A DNA stretch of 64,000 nucleotides, taken from assembly GCF_029266855.1 (NCBI RefSeq), contig NZ_JAQSWB010000001.1:1054001-1118000 (forward strand), written 5' to 3'. Both the position numbers and the translations under genes were made by a program. This stretch comes from Fluviicola sp. (GTDB lineage: Bacteria > Bacteroidota > Bacteroidia > Flavobacteriales_D > Crocinitomicaceae). Shown here in pieces: positions 1 to 8,285 of the stretch. A model generated the notes under the pieces. That model worked only from the letters and a program-made list of their open reading frames with translations. It was not told where the DNA came from and made no database searches. Each line of letters opens with the position of its first letter. The first letter of the stretch is position 1.

Positions 1-329
1 AAAGTCAATAAGCTTGTATTCAAATAAATAACCAATCCTGATTCATGCATGAGTTCAAGAGCACCTTCAAGCATAGGAAATCCACCTCCTACCGCAACGA
101 CAGAAGGTTTTGAGGAACTTAATTGAGTGAGAAAAGTCATTTCCAATCTGCGGAAAGCTTCTTCTCCCTCGCCTGAAAAAATTTCATTAATGGTCTTTCC
201 TGCTGTTTTCTCAATTTCTTTATCCGAATCTATAAACGGAAGATGCAATCGTTCAGCCAATAGTTTACCAACAGTTGATTTACCGCTTCCCATGAAGCCA
301 ATAAGGAAAATATGTTGTTGAATCTTCAT
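1..329 (-). CDS. aroK: Shikimate kinase (3' part beyond window edge)
   Basis: Phosphorylates shikimate at the 3-hydroxyl with ATP in the cytoplasmic chorismate pathway. The reading frame starts with ATG at 329 and runs off the left edge with no stop; 109 codons are visible. The P-loop GFMGSGKST is at residues 11-19, the substrate-binding FIDSD follows near residue 32, the arginine pair of FRRLE sits near residue 58, and the VAVGGG loop lies near residue 80, all in the order of the AroK/AroL family (about 170 residues). It begins 7 bases after the stop of the upstream aminotransferase gene, so the two are probably co-transcribed. The C-terminal lid and ATP-contact residues cannot be seen. Confidence 0.93.
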   Translation of the reverse strand, partial: MKIQQHIFLIGFMGSGKSTVGKLLAERLHLPFIDSDKEIEKTAGKTINEIFSGEGEEAFRRLEMTFLTQLSSSKPSVVAVGGGFPMLEGALELMHESGLVIYLNTSLLT

Positions 330-336
330 TTAATAC

Positions 337-1524
337 CTAATAAATTAGTTTCCGTTCTTTCAATTCAGCAAGTGCATTCTCAAGTTTAATCAAGTCCTTC
401 TCCGAATTAAATGCATTAATCGAAAAACGAACATACGCCTGGCCATTTTGAACCATTACCGGGATCTCGATTTTGTATTCATTGTAAAGGACCTGTTTCA
501 ATTCGATCGGATTTTTACATTGAACAGGAACACTTCCCATCTGACCTATAAATTCATCATTTACCGGAGCCAGGGGCTCAGAACCAACCACATCGCACAA
601 TTTTGGAAGCCATTTTTGGACCAGGATTCTGCAATCTTCTGCAACTCCCCACCAATCATTCGATTTCATAAAGTCAATTGCTTTGGGAATAGTCAGGTAA
701 GCAGAAAAATCACGCGTTCCATTAAACTGATGATAATCCAGAAATTGCGAATGACTAGGGAAATCTGCCTGGTATCCCCAACTCACGATCAAAGGATCTA
801 ATTGTTTTTGATGTTCCGGCTTGACATAAAGAAAGCTTGAGCCTTTCGGGGTCATCATCCATTTATGACAGGCACCTGTGTAAAAATCAGGACCCAAAGT
901 TTCCAAATTCAATGGAATATGTCCCGGAACATGCGCACCATCAATAAAAACAAGTATCCCTCTTTGCTTCGCTTCTTCACAAATCTCTTTAACCGGCAAA
1001 ATAAGCCCCGTGGCCGACGTTATTTGTGAAAGGAAAACCAATCTCGTCTTATCACTGAAACCTTTCCGGAAATCGTCTAAAAATGCTTCCTTAGATTTTA
1101 TTGGTAATGAAATACTCTGTTTGATGTAAGAAGCCCCCTTTTCCGCACAGTAAAAATCCCAGGTTCGGTCACAAGCACCGTACTCGATATTTGTACCCAG
1201 GATCTCATCACCTGGCTGCAGATCCAATGAGCGTGCTACAATGTTTACCCCATAAGTAGGATTAGGAACATACACCAGGTCATCGGAATTACAAGTCAAA
1301 TATTCCGCCAGGCGAATTCTGCTTTCTTTCAAATATTCCGGTCCCTTATTTAAGATGAACTGCACCGGTTCGTACTCCAACTCACGCTGAAATCGTTGGT
1401 ATTCATCAAAAATTGGTTTCGGACAAGCACCAAAAGAACCAAAGTTCAAGAAAGAAATATCCTTGCGAAGCAAAAAGGCTTCCTTCAAATCATTGTACAA
1501 AATGTTTTCTGATTGATTTTCCAT
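337..1524 (-). CDS. Class V PLP aminotransferase, isopenicillin N epimerase-like
   Basis: A 395-residue cytosolic fold-type I PLP enzyme. The PLP-binding lysine is K221 in GACHKW, and D195 in VFIDGAH is the aspartate that pairs with the pyridine nitrogen. The N-terminal LNFGSFGACP and the overall length match the CefD/isopenicillin N epimerase-like branch of class V aminotransferases, which also includes cysteine desulfurase-like and kynureninase-like enzymes. The exact substrate cannot be told from sequence; a beta-lactam role is unlikely because no such genes are near. The ATG at 1524 is the first in frame. The aroK start follows after 7 bases. Confidence 0.82.
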   Translation of the reverse strand: MENQSENILYNDLKEAFLLRKDISFLNFGSFGACPKPIFDEYQRFQRELEYEPVQFILNKGPEYLKESRIRLAEYLTCNSDDLVYVPNPTYGVNIVARSLDLQPGDEILGTNIEYGACDRTWDFYCAEKGASYIKQSISLPIKSKEAFLDDFRKGFSDKTRLVFLSQITSATGLILPVKEICEEAKQRGILVFIDGAHVPGHIPLNLETLGPDFYTGACHKWMMTPKGSSFLYVKPEHQKQLDPLIVSWGYQADFPSHSQFLDYHQFNGTRDFSAYLTIPKAIDFMKSNDWWGVAEDCRILVQKWLPKLCDVVGSEPLAPVNDEFIGQMGSVPVQCKNPIELKQVLYNEYKIEIPVMVQNGQAYVRFSINAFNSEKDLIKLENALAELKERKLIY

Positions 1525-1539
1525 AGTTCAATTAATTGA

Positions 1540-1608
1540 AAGACTTAAGACCGAAGATTAAAGACATAAGACAGTATCTGGCTATAGTCTTCTAAATCTT
1601 AGTCTTCA
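1540..1608. repeat. Intergenic palindrome built from AGACTTAAGA-type words
   Basis: The left half carries AAGACTTAAGAC, GAAGATTAAAGAC and ATAAGAC; the right half carries the complementary words TATAGTCTT, AAATCTT and TAGTCTTC, so the segment can fold on itself. A second member of the same word family is at 26805-26896. Confidence 0.55.
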
Positions 1609-1610
1609 TC

Positions 1611-1641
1611 TTTTGAATTTTGCATTTTCAATTTTGAATTG
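1611..1641. repeat. TTTTGAATTTTGCATTTT intergenic repeat
   Basis: Short A/T-rich repeat just 3' of the peptidase T stop. The same words (TTTTGAATT, TTTTGCATTTT) recur at 14927-14980, 34480-34525 and 51499-51594, always between genes. Confidence 0.5.
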
Positions 1642-1643
1642 AG

Positions 1644-2888
1644 TTAGTGTTTCTCCCAAATCTGCACAAGTTCTATCAGGGTATCCACGGCTTTTTGCAT
1701 ATCCTGAACGCTTACATACTCATGTTTGCTGTGAATTGCCATTTCGCCGGTGAAAATATTCGGACAAGGTAAGCCCATGAATGACATTCTTGAACCGTCT
1801 GTTCCGCCACGAATAATGGTTGGTTTAGGAGTAATTCCTGCATTTTTCATAGCCTCAATCGCATAATCCGTAACAAAAGGAACATCCTTGATGATCTCTT
1901 TCATATTCCGGTATTGCTCAGTGACTTTTGATGTATAAGTTGCCCCGGGAAATTGTGCAATAACTTCTTTCAAGATCCCTTCCAGGCGCGATTCGTATTC
2001 TGCCAGCTTTGCAGTTACATGGTCACGGATAATAAAGCTAAGCGTTACTTCTTCCAAACCACCGGAAATTGCTGTCGGGTGAACAAATCCTTCTCTGCCT
2101 TTAGTGCTTTCAGGCGACCATTCGTCTTTTGGCAATTTATCGATAAATGCACCTGCAACCTTCATTGCATGAACCATCTTACCTTTCGCATAACCCGGAT
2201 GTGCACTTACTCCTGTGATCACAAAAGTCATGGCATCTGCCGAAAATGATTCGTCTTCTATAGCTCCAAGTTCACCGGAATCAAGCGTATACCCGAAATC
2301 TGCACCCAGTTTTTCCATGTCCAGCTGTTCTACTCCTCTTCCAACTTCTTCATCCGGGGTGAATAAGATTCTGATCTTTCCATGAGGAATATCCTTCTTT
2401 CTCATCAATTGCTCAGCAAGATCCATAATAATTGCAACTCCTGCTTTGTCATCGGCTCCCAACAATGTAAGACCCGAGGCAGTGATCAAATCATCACCGA
2501 TCTTTTCCTTGAGGTAAGCATGCTTTTCAGTTGTAATAATTTGTGTCGGATCATCCGGAAGAGTAATGGGAGCCCCGGTATAATTGCGGTGTATGATCGG
2601 TTTTACATTTGTTCCCGAGCAATCCGGAGCAGTATCCATATGAGAGCAGAAACAAATCGTTGGAATATTTTCTTTGGCTGAAGTTGCCGGAATGGTTGCA
2701 TATACGTATCCCCACTGATCTGCTTCCGCATCTTCGATTCCCAAAGCTTTCAACTCTTTTACCAGCAAACGAGAAAGGTCTTTCTGTTTTTCACTTGATG
2801 GAAAGGAAGGCGAATTGGGATCTGCTGTGGTATCAATTTGCACATAACGAACAAAGCGTTCCTCTACCGAATATGGGGCATTTTTCAT
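1644..2888 (-). CDS. pepT: Peptidase T (tripeptide aminopeptidase, M20)
   Basis: Cytosolic zinc aminopeptidase releasing the N-terminal residue of tripeptides. The 414 residues match PepT length. Metal and catalytic residues of the M20 family are in place: H83 and D85 in CSHMDTAPD, D146 in LLGADDKAG, the E180/E181 pair in FTPDEEVGRG, the aspartate of YTLDSGELG, and the final histidine in IHSKHEYVS. The RGGTDGS loop near the C-terminus is also typical. Start is the ATG at 2888. It has no close operon partner: the upstream neighbour is divergent and 70 bases separate the upstream-facing stop from the next palindromic repeat. Confidence 0.95.
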   Translation of the reverse strand: MKNAPYSVEERFVRYVQIDTTADPNSPSFPSSEKQKDLSRLLVKELKALGIEDAEADQWGYVYATIPATSAKENIPTICFCSHMDTAPDCSGTNVKPIIHRNYTGAPITLPDDPTQIITTEKHAYLKEKIGDDLITASGLTLLGADDKAGVAIIMDLAEQLMRKKDIPHGKIRILFTPDEEVGRGVEQLDMEKLGADFGYTLDSGELGAIEDESFSADAMTFVITGVSAHPGYAKGKMVHAMKVAGAFIDKLPKDEWSPESTKGREGFVHPTAISGGLEEVTLSFIIRDHVTAKLAEYESRLEGILKEVIAQFPGATYTSKVTEQYRNMKEIIKDVPFVTDYAIEAMKNAGITPKPTIIRGGTDGSRMSFMGLPCPNIFTGEMAIHSKHEYVSVQDMQKAVDTLIELVQIWEKH

Positions 2889-3088
2889 CTGAATACAATT
2901 TTCTATAAAATTAGAAGTTTATCCATGGATCAATTAGTTTTGTTGAAAACTATACCCGATTCCAAACAGCTCAACATAGAAGAATAAATTAGCAATTCGC
3001 CAAATATTTTACCCAAAAAATTGAAATACAGGCTGATAATAATTACTTTCACTATTATTAGGTTATTCAATAACTGAAACCAAACACT

Positions 3089-3709
3089 ATGAACACTTAT
3101 TCCGGAAAGAAGGAAAACAAAAGCCAATTTATGGCTGACAAAGTTTCCAAAAATAAAAGCGTAAGAGAATCAACATTCCAATTTGTTGATAACCGGCCTG
3201 AAGCTATTGTCCAGCGTAAATTACAAGAGAGTATAAATCATACTGCTCAAGTTGCCCAACTGGTAGATTCTGATGATGAAGAAGACGATGATGAAGAAAA
3301 CAAAGAATTGACCCAGGAAGAATTGGCTGACTGGTCGACATATGATGCTAAAGACTGTGCCTGGATGAATGCCACACAGAAAGAACAACTTGGAAAATAT
3401 AAGGCTGAAAGAGCCGCTGCTGCAAAAAGGCAAGCAGATACCACTGCAGCATTAGCTTCAATTGAAGAAGGAATGGGTTACAAATCATGGACTTATTCTG
3501 GTATTAAATATCACGTTAACATGAAATTGGGAACTTATCATATCACGGAAGAGGGCGCGCAAAAAATTCATTATTTCTTTCAAGGATCAGGAGATACAAT
3601 TTCTGATAAACAACCCACTGCAAAAGAAAGAGGTCAGCACGGAACTGTTTTTTCCAGACTTCCCAAAGATGTTCAAACTTTTATTAAAGAAAACTGGGCA
3701 AGACTATAG
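3089..3709 (+). CDS. Putative effector-like protein with FVDNRPEA/QRKLQE leader
   Basis: A 206-residue protein with no signal peptide. Residues 1-58 resemble the N-terminal leader seen on many Bacteroidota proteins that carry DUF4157 (eCIS core): a basic, Ser/Asn-rich start, FVDNRPEAI at 32-40, then QRKLQE at 42-47 and a QVAQL tail. The DUF4157 metallopeptidase motif (HExxH-like EAWHVVQQ) is absent. Instead there is an acidic linker at 59-80 (DSDDEEDDDEEN), an Ala/Lys-rich helix at 95-125, and a C-terminal part from about 131 with YHVN, YHITEEG, HYFF, RGQHG and a FIKENW end that I cannot assign to a family. It stands alone between pepT and a convergent fnr gene; no injection-system genes are in the window. 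The leader is recognised from memory of the family; the effector role is inference. Confidence 0.6.
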   Translation: MNTYSGKKENKSQFMADKVSKNKSVRESTFQFVDNRPEAIVQRKLQESINHTAQVAQLVDSDDEEDDDEENKELTQEELADWSTYDAKDCAWMNATQKEQLGKYKAERAAAAKRQADTTAALASIEEGMGYKSWTYSGIKYHVNMKLGTYHITEEGAQKIHYFFQGSGDTISDKQPTAKERGQHGTVFSRLPKDVQTFIKENWARL

Positions 3710-3723
3710 TAAAAATAAAATTA

Positions 3724-4419
3724 TTAGCGATGTCCGCCCGCAAGCTGAATCAGCTCTTCTCTTTTGAGAATAAAGATCTTACGGGTTTGCGTATCAATGA
3801 AACCTTCTTCTTTCATATCCTTCAACAAACGAATCAGGGTTTCGGTTGCGGTTCCGACAAAATTAGCCAGGTCCTCGCGTGATAAATTAATCGGTTCATC
3901 ACCGTAAATGTCCGCTAAGATCATTAAGGAATAAGCAAGTCGTTCGCGAACTGTTTTTTGAGCCAGGTTGGTGATAAAAATAGCCCGTTCACCTAATTCT
4001 TTTGATAATTCCTGGATCAGTGAATTTCTTAGGCTTGCATTCGTATCCATCATGTTCAGGAAATCATCTTTTGAGACGAAACATACATTGGAATCCTCCA
4101 AGGTTGAAGCCGACAACTTGTATTGTTCACCGCTTAGCATCGCTCTGAAACCAATAACTTCTCCGGCTTTTGCAATATGAACGATTTGTTCTTTTCCTTC
4201 ATCACCCAAAGCATAAACCTTTACCTTACCGTGATTGATACAGAAAACTCCCCTGGGAAAACTTCCCTCTACGAAAATGGTTTGATTCTTTTTGTAAAAC
4301 TGACACGATTTGTGGTGATTCAGTTCACTCACCTCATCCGGGGTGAAATGTGCAAACAAACTATTGGTTCTGACAGCGCAAGACTCACAACTCACATGTT
4401 TATGCGATTTTTCTACCAT
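3724..4419 (-). CDS. Crp/Fnr family transcriptional regulator (FNR-like)
   Basis: A 231-residue regulator with an N-terminal cyclic-nucleotide-binding-type beta barrel (about 25-140), a dimerisation helix (about 140-165) and a C-terminal winged helix-turn-helix; the recognition helix region is TATETLIRLLKDM. Cysteines C11 and C14 near the N-terminus and C113 in NVCFVSK parallel three of the four Fe-S ligands of E. coli FNR; the fourth would have to be C39, which is unusually spaced. It is divergent from hemN and lies beside the cbb3 oxidase cluster, which fits an oxygen-responsive activator of those genes. Its own promoter and a shared FNR-like palindrome lie upstream. Cofactor is not proven by sequence. 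Confidence 0.85.
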   Translation of the reverse strand: MVEKSHKHVSCESCAVRTNSLFAHFTPDEVSELNHHKSCQFYKKNQTIFVEGSFPRGVFCINHGKVKVYALGDEGKEQIVHIAKAGEVIGFRAMLSGEQYKLSASTLEDSNVCFVSKDDFLNMMDTNASLRNSLIQELSKELGERAIFITNLAQKTVRERLAYSLMILADIYGDEPINLSREDLANFVGTATETLIRLLKDMKEEGFIDTQTRKIFILKREELIQLAGGHR

Positions 4420-4446
4420 AGCTTGTTATCGTGCACTAATTTTCCA

Positions 4447-4454
4447 CAAAGGTA
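4447..4454 (-). promoter_or_regulatory. Probable -7 element of the fnr-like gene
   Basis: On the minus strand the sequence reads TACCTTTG, an exact match to the Bacteroidota TAnnTTTG element, 27 bases before the ATG at 4419. No clean -33 TTTG is seen; the region holds TTTTCTG instead, which would suit an activated or autoregulated promoter. Confidence 0.5.
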
Positions 4455-4479
4455 GCTAAAATACTGAATGCAGAAAAGC

Positions 4480-4491
4480 TGACGCACATCA
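4480..4491. promoter_or_regulatory. FNR-like palindrome between fnr and hemN
   Basis: TGACGCACATCA matches the FNR core TGATnnnnATCA at 7 of 8 positions. Its centre (4485.5) lies about 41.5 bases upstream of the start site predicted from the hemN -7 element and about 43 bases from that of the divergent fnr gene, the classical spacing for class II activation. Confidence 0.5.
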
Positions 4492-4514
4492 TTTTTTGCA
4501 GCGGGCATCGTACT

Positions 4515-4522
4515 TAGTTTTG
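4515..4522 (+). promoter_or_regulatory. Probable -7 element of hemN-ccoI
   Basis: TAGTTTTG is an exact TAnnTTTG match, with a TTTG at 4495-4498 as a possible -33 element 16 bases upstream. It implies a start site near 4527 and a very short leader, so the ATG at 4535 is the likely hemN start. Confidence 0.5.
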
Positions 4523-4534
4523 CAAAAAAAAGTC

Positions 4535-5890
4535 ATGGCAAAACCAGATCTTATTGCAAAGTACAATGTCCCTGGTCCAAGATATACCTCCTATCCAACG
4601 GTGCCATATTGGAATATAACCCAATGGGAAACAGCTAAATGGTGTGAGCTTATCAACACTTCACAGCAAAATGATCCGTCTAAACACCTGGCTATCTATA
4701 TTCATCTTCCCTATTGCGACTCGCTTTGCACCTTTTGCGGTTGTCACAAACACATTACCACGAATCATGATGTAGAGAGCAGGTACATCGATGCGGTTTT
4801 GAAAGAATGGCAGATGCTCGCTTCCTCACTCGATAAAGATTCCCAAATTCACGAACTTCATTTAGGCGGCGGAACTCCCACCTTCTTTGATCCGAAAGAA
4901 TTGAAACGATTAATAGAAGGGATCAAACTTATTTTCCCTTTTACAACAAACGCTGAGCTCAGTTTTGAAGCACATCCGAATTCCACGAGCCGGGAGCATT
5001 TGCAGGTGCTGTACGAACAAGGATTCCGCAGGGTTAGTTTCGGAATCCAGGATTATGATCCGCTTGTTCAGCAAGCCATCCATCGCATCCAAACATATGA
5101 GCAGGTAAAAACCTGTCATGAGTCGGCAAAAAACCACGGATTCAATGAGATTTCACATGATTTGGTCTATGGTCTGCCTAAACAAACCATTTCCGGATTT
5201 AACGAGACCATTTTAAAAACCCTGGAACTGAAACCTCAGCGGATTTCTCTCTATTCCTATGCGCATGTACCCTGGATTAAAGGAACAGGACAACGCGGAT
5301 ATAACGAACAGGATCTTCCGGATGCAAATTTGAAACGGATGCTTTACGAAATGGCTAAGCAAACCTTCCTTGCAGATGGATACGTAGAAATCGGAATGGA
5401 TCACTTTGCTCTTCCGAATGACTCATTAGCTCTGGCAGCAAAACAAAAAAGGCTGCACCGCAATTTTATGGGATATACCACCAACGCTTCCAGCTTGTTA
5501 ATTGGGCTTGGAATGTCTGCTATTTCAGAATGTACCTTTGGTTTTGCACAAAACGAGAAAACAGTAGCGCGCTATCTTGAATTGGTAGAAAACGGGCAAT
5601 TACCACTTACCAGGGGACACCATATGAATCAATCAGACCAGGAGATTCGCAAACACATACTGAACCTGATGTGCCGTTTTGAAACCGAACTTCCGGAAAA
5701 AACAGTCCTTAACCGTTTGGAACTGGAACTTCAATTGCATGAACTTATTTCCGACGGATTGGTGGAATGGGTTGAAAATACGATCCGTATTCTTCCTCAG
5801 GGAATTCCGTTTGTCCGGAACTGTTGCATGGCATTCGATGCCTATTTGAAGGATCAGATCCCGGTGAAACAATTCAGTATGACCATATAG
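4535..5890 (+). CDS. hemN: Oxygen-independent coproporphyrinogen III oxidase
   Basis: Radical-SAM enzyme that decarboxylates coproporphyrinogen III to protoporphyrinogen IX without oxygen, supplying haem when oxygen is scarce. The cluster ligands are C61, C65 and C68 in YCDSLCTFC, followed by C70, which HemN proteins also keep. The N-terminal YNVPGPRYTSYPT and the LGGGTPTF loop are typical, and 451 residues fit the family. ATG 4535 is chosen over the in-frame codon at 4496 because homologues start near this point and because the predicted promoter overlaps the longer version. ccoI follows 13 bases downstream, so the two are one transcription unit, divergent from the fnr-like gene. Confidence 0.93.
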   Translation: MAKPDLIAKYNVPGPRYTSYPTVPYWNITQWETAKWCELINTSQQNDPSKHLAIYIHLPYCDSLCTFCGCHKHITTNHDVESRYIDAVLKEWQMLASSLDKDSQIHELHLGGGTPTFFDPKELKRLIEGIKLIFPFTTNAELSFEAHPNSTSREHLQVLYEQGFRRVSFGIQDYDPLVQQAIHRIQTYEQVKTCHESAKNHGFNEISHDLVYGLPKQTISGFNETILKTLELKPQRISLYSYAHVPWIKGTGQRGYNEQDLPDANLKRMLYEMAKQTFLADGYVEIGMDHFALPNDSLALAAKQKRLHRNFMGYTTNASSLLIGLGMSAISECTFGFAQNEKTVARYLELVENGQLPLTRGHHMNQSDQEIRKHILNLMCRFETELPEKTVLNRLELELQLHELISDGLVEWVENTIRILPQGIPFVRNCCMAFDAYLKDQIPVKQFSMTI

Positions 5891-5903
5891 AGAACCAGAA
5901 AAC

Positions 5904-8285
5904 GTGCTTACAGAAAAACAAATAGAAAATACGAATTGTTATCATTGCCATGATGCTTTGCCGGCTAATGTTCTTTATGCAGATGAACATGCTTTTTGCT
6001 GCAACGGATGTAAACAGGTCTATCTCTTACTTTCTGCAAACGAGCTCGGAGCCTATTATGAACAAGATGCAAATGCCGGAATTCGTCCGAATAACACCGC
6101 TAAAGAAACCTTTTCCGTACTGGATGATTTGGAATTACGAAAAAAATACATTGATTTCCAGGAAGGAGACAGTGTTAGGCTGACCCTACATTTACCCCAA
6201 ATACATTGCGCAAGCTGCATTTTCTTATTGGAACATTTACATCGCCTGCACGAGGGAATCATTCGCTCTACAGTTCATTTCCCCAAGAAAACCGCAACGA
6301 TTACCGTAAACACCGGGCTGATCAAACTTTCCGAACTGGCAGTACTTCTAACCAAAACAGGTTATGAACCCGATTTCAAATCAATTGACAAATCTTCCTC
6401 CACTTTCGACAAACGTCTGCTGCTGCAATTGGGAATAGCAGGTTTTGCTTTCGGAAGTATTATGCTCTGGAGTTTTCCGGAATACTTAGGAATTGATCAC
6501 AGTTATTCCGGGATTCGCAATCTGAGTTCTTATTTGTCTTTTGCCGTCTCAATCCCGGTATTGCTGTTCTCAGCAAGGGATTATTTTAAATCAGCAATCG
6601 CAGGGATTCGTCTGCGTAGCCTGAACCTGGATATCCCAATAGCAATCGGGATCCTTGCATTATATATACGAAGTTGTGTTGCAATTTTCAGCCAGGAAGG
6701 ACCCGGTTATATGGATTCGTTTGCAGCATTTATTTTCTTTCTTTTAATTGGTAAATGGTTCCAGGGAAAAACCTATCAATGGCTGTCTTTTGAGCGGGAT
6801 TTCAGGTCTTACTTCCCGGTAGCCGTAATCAAAAGAACAAACAAGTCCACATCACTGTGTCCGATCGATGAATTACAGATCGGCGATGAAATTTTTATAC
6901 GGAACGAGGAAATCATTCCATGCGATTGTATTTTACTTAGCGAAAAAGCCACTGTTGATTATAGTTTTGTAAGCGGTGAGGCAGATTGGATCGAAAAAAA
7001 GAAAGGTGATTTACTTTATGCCGGGGGCAAGAACTTCGGAGAAAGTATTCAGCTGGCCGTATCCAAAACTACCGAACGGAGTATTTTAACTCAACTTTGG
7101 AATGAGCACCATAACAAACGAACAGAGCTCGCTTTTCAAACACGCCAGGACCGCATCTCGAAATATTTTATTGCAGCAGTACTCATTCTTGCAATTGTTT
7201 CTTCAGTGGTTTGGTTGTGGATCGATCCGGTACAGATTCCTGAAATTGTTACTGCTATTCTGATCGTTGCCTGTCCTTGCGCCCTGGCTTTATCCGTTCC
7301 CTTTGTTTATGGAAACATGCTACGCGTACTGGGAAAAAACGGTTTCTATCTCCGGAATACAGCAATCATTGAGCGCATACAGCAATGCAATTACGTGGTT
7401 TTTGATAAAACCGGGACTTTGACCGAACAAGATCACAAACAAATCCGGTACGAAGGAAGGGGGCTCACCGAGTTTGAAAAACTTAGTCTTTTTCAGATGA
7501 CAAAACATGCTGTTCACCCTTATGCAAGGGGAATTCACGAGATGCTTTCGCTTTCGGTGACCGATCCCGGACAAGATAGTATGGCTATTGAAATCCCTGG
7601 AAAAGGGATATCACTTGGTTTATTCCAGCTTGGTTCAGCTGAGTTTATCGGGCTGGAAAACTTACACACTGACGAATCAGTGGTGTACTTTGCTGGCGAA
7701 GGAAAACTGCTGGGAACCTTTACCTTTCAATCCAAATTACGGACTCAGTTAAAAGAACTGGTTCAACATTTAGCTCCAGATTACAAACTGGCAGTTGTTT
7801 CCGGTGATAAGTCCAAAGACCTGGATTTGCTCCGGGATATTTTCCCTCCCGGAACCAGTTTTCATTTTGAACAGCAGCCTCTTCAGAAAAAGGAATTTAT
7901 ACGTGATCTGCAGGCAAAAGGAAACTACGCCCTTATGATCGGTGACGGCTTAAATGATGCCGGAGCTTTGAATGAAGCATTCGTGGGAATTGCACTTTCA
8001 GAAGACCTGGTCCGTTTCACACCCGCTTCGGACGCTATTTTGAAAGCAGACAACCTGAAAAAACTGGCAGACTATTTTAAATTCATCCGGGATGGGAAAA
8101 ATTTTCTCCGGATTTGCTTTGCCTTCTCACTCTGCTATAACCTCACCGGAATCGGATTTGCAGTCAGCGGGCAGCTAACTCCTTTTGTAGCAACAATCCT
8201 GATGCCGCTAAGCTCCATAACCGTAGTATCTTTAGCAAGCTTTCTGACAATCCGGAAAAAATTCGATTCCGTTAAAGCTGGATAA
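5904..8285 (+). CDS. ccoI: Copper-transporting P1B-ATPase for cbb3 oxidase assembly
   Basis: Inner-membrane ATPase of the CcoI/FixI type, which exports Cu(I) for assembly of the CuB site of cbb3 oxidase. Residues 1-50 are the metal-binding region typical of CcoI, with CYHC at 12-15 and CCNGC near 33. A heavy-metal-associated domain follows with C102xxC105. Eight membrane helices surround the CPC metal site at 457-459. The phosphorylation site is D501 in DKTGT, the HP motif is in AVHPYARG, and GDGLND is at 680-685. The start is GTG at 5904; no earlier in-frame start fits. Length (793) is normal. It follows hemN by 13 bases and its 3' end overlaps the convergent helicase gene by 14 bases. Confidence 0.94.
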   Translation: MLTEKQIENTNCYHCHDALPANVLYADEHAFCCNGCKQVYLLLSANELGAYYEQDANAGIRPNNTAKETFSVLDDLELRKKYIDFQEGDSVRLTLHLPQIHCASCIFLLEHLHRLHEGIIRSTVHFPKKTATITVNTGLIKLSELAVLLTKTGYEPDFKSIDKSSSTFDKRLLLQLGIAGFAFGSIMLWSFPEYLGIDHSYSGIRNLSSYLSFAVSIPVLLFSARDYFKSAIAGIRLRSLNLDIPIAIGILALYIRSCVAIFSQEGPGYMDSFAAFIFFLLIGKWFQGKTYQWLSFERDFRSYFPVAVIKRTNKSTSLCPIDELQIGDEIFIRNEEIIPCDCILLSEKATVDYSFVSGEADWIEKKKGDLLYAGGKNFGESIQLAVSKTTERSILTQLWNEHHNKRTELAFQTRQDRISKYFIAAVLILAIVSSVVWLWIDPVQIPEIVTAILIVACPCALALSVPFVYGNMLRVLGKNGFYLRNTAIIERIQQCNYVVFDKTGTLTEQDHKQIRYEGRGLTEFEKLSLFQMTKHAVHPYARGIHEMLSLSVTDPGQDSMAIEIPGKGISLGLFQLGSAEFIGLENLHTDESVVYFAGEGKLLGTFTFQSKLRTQLKELVQHLAPDYKLAVVSGDKSKDLDLLRDIFPPGTSFHFEQQPLQKKEFIRDLQAKGNYALMIGDGLNDAGALNEAFVGIALSEDLVRFTPASDAILKADNLKKLADYFKFIRDGKNFLRICFAFSLCYNLTGIGFAVSGQLTPFVATILMPLSSITVVSLASFLTIRKKFDSVKAG

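Noticed and set aside
337-1524. Beta-lactam biosynthesis by the isopenicillin N epimerase-like protein
   Set aside because: The similarity is to a broad PLP family and no other pathway genes are present.
2930-3127. 65-codon minus-strand frame between pepT and the leader-bearing gene
   Set aside because: Overlaps the start of the real plus-strand gene and shows no coding pattern.
3089-3709. Presence of a contractile injection system in this window
   Set aside because: No sheath, tube, baseplate or AAA+ genes are present; only the leader-like N-terminus of one protein supports the link.
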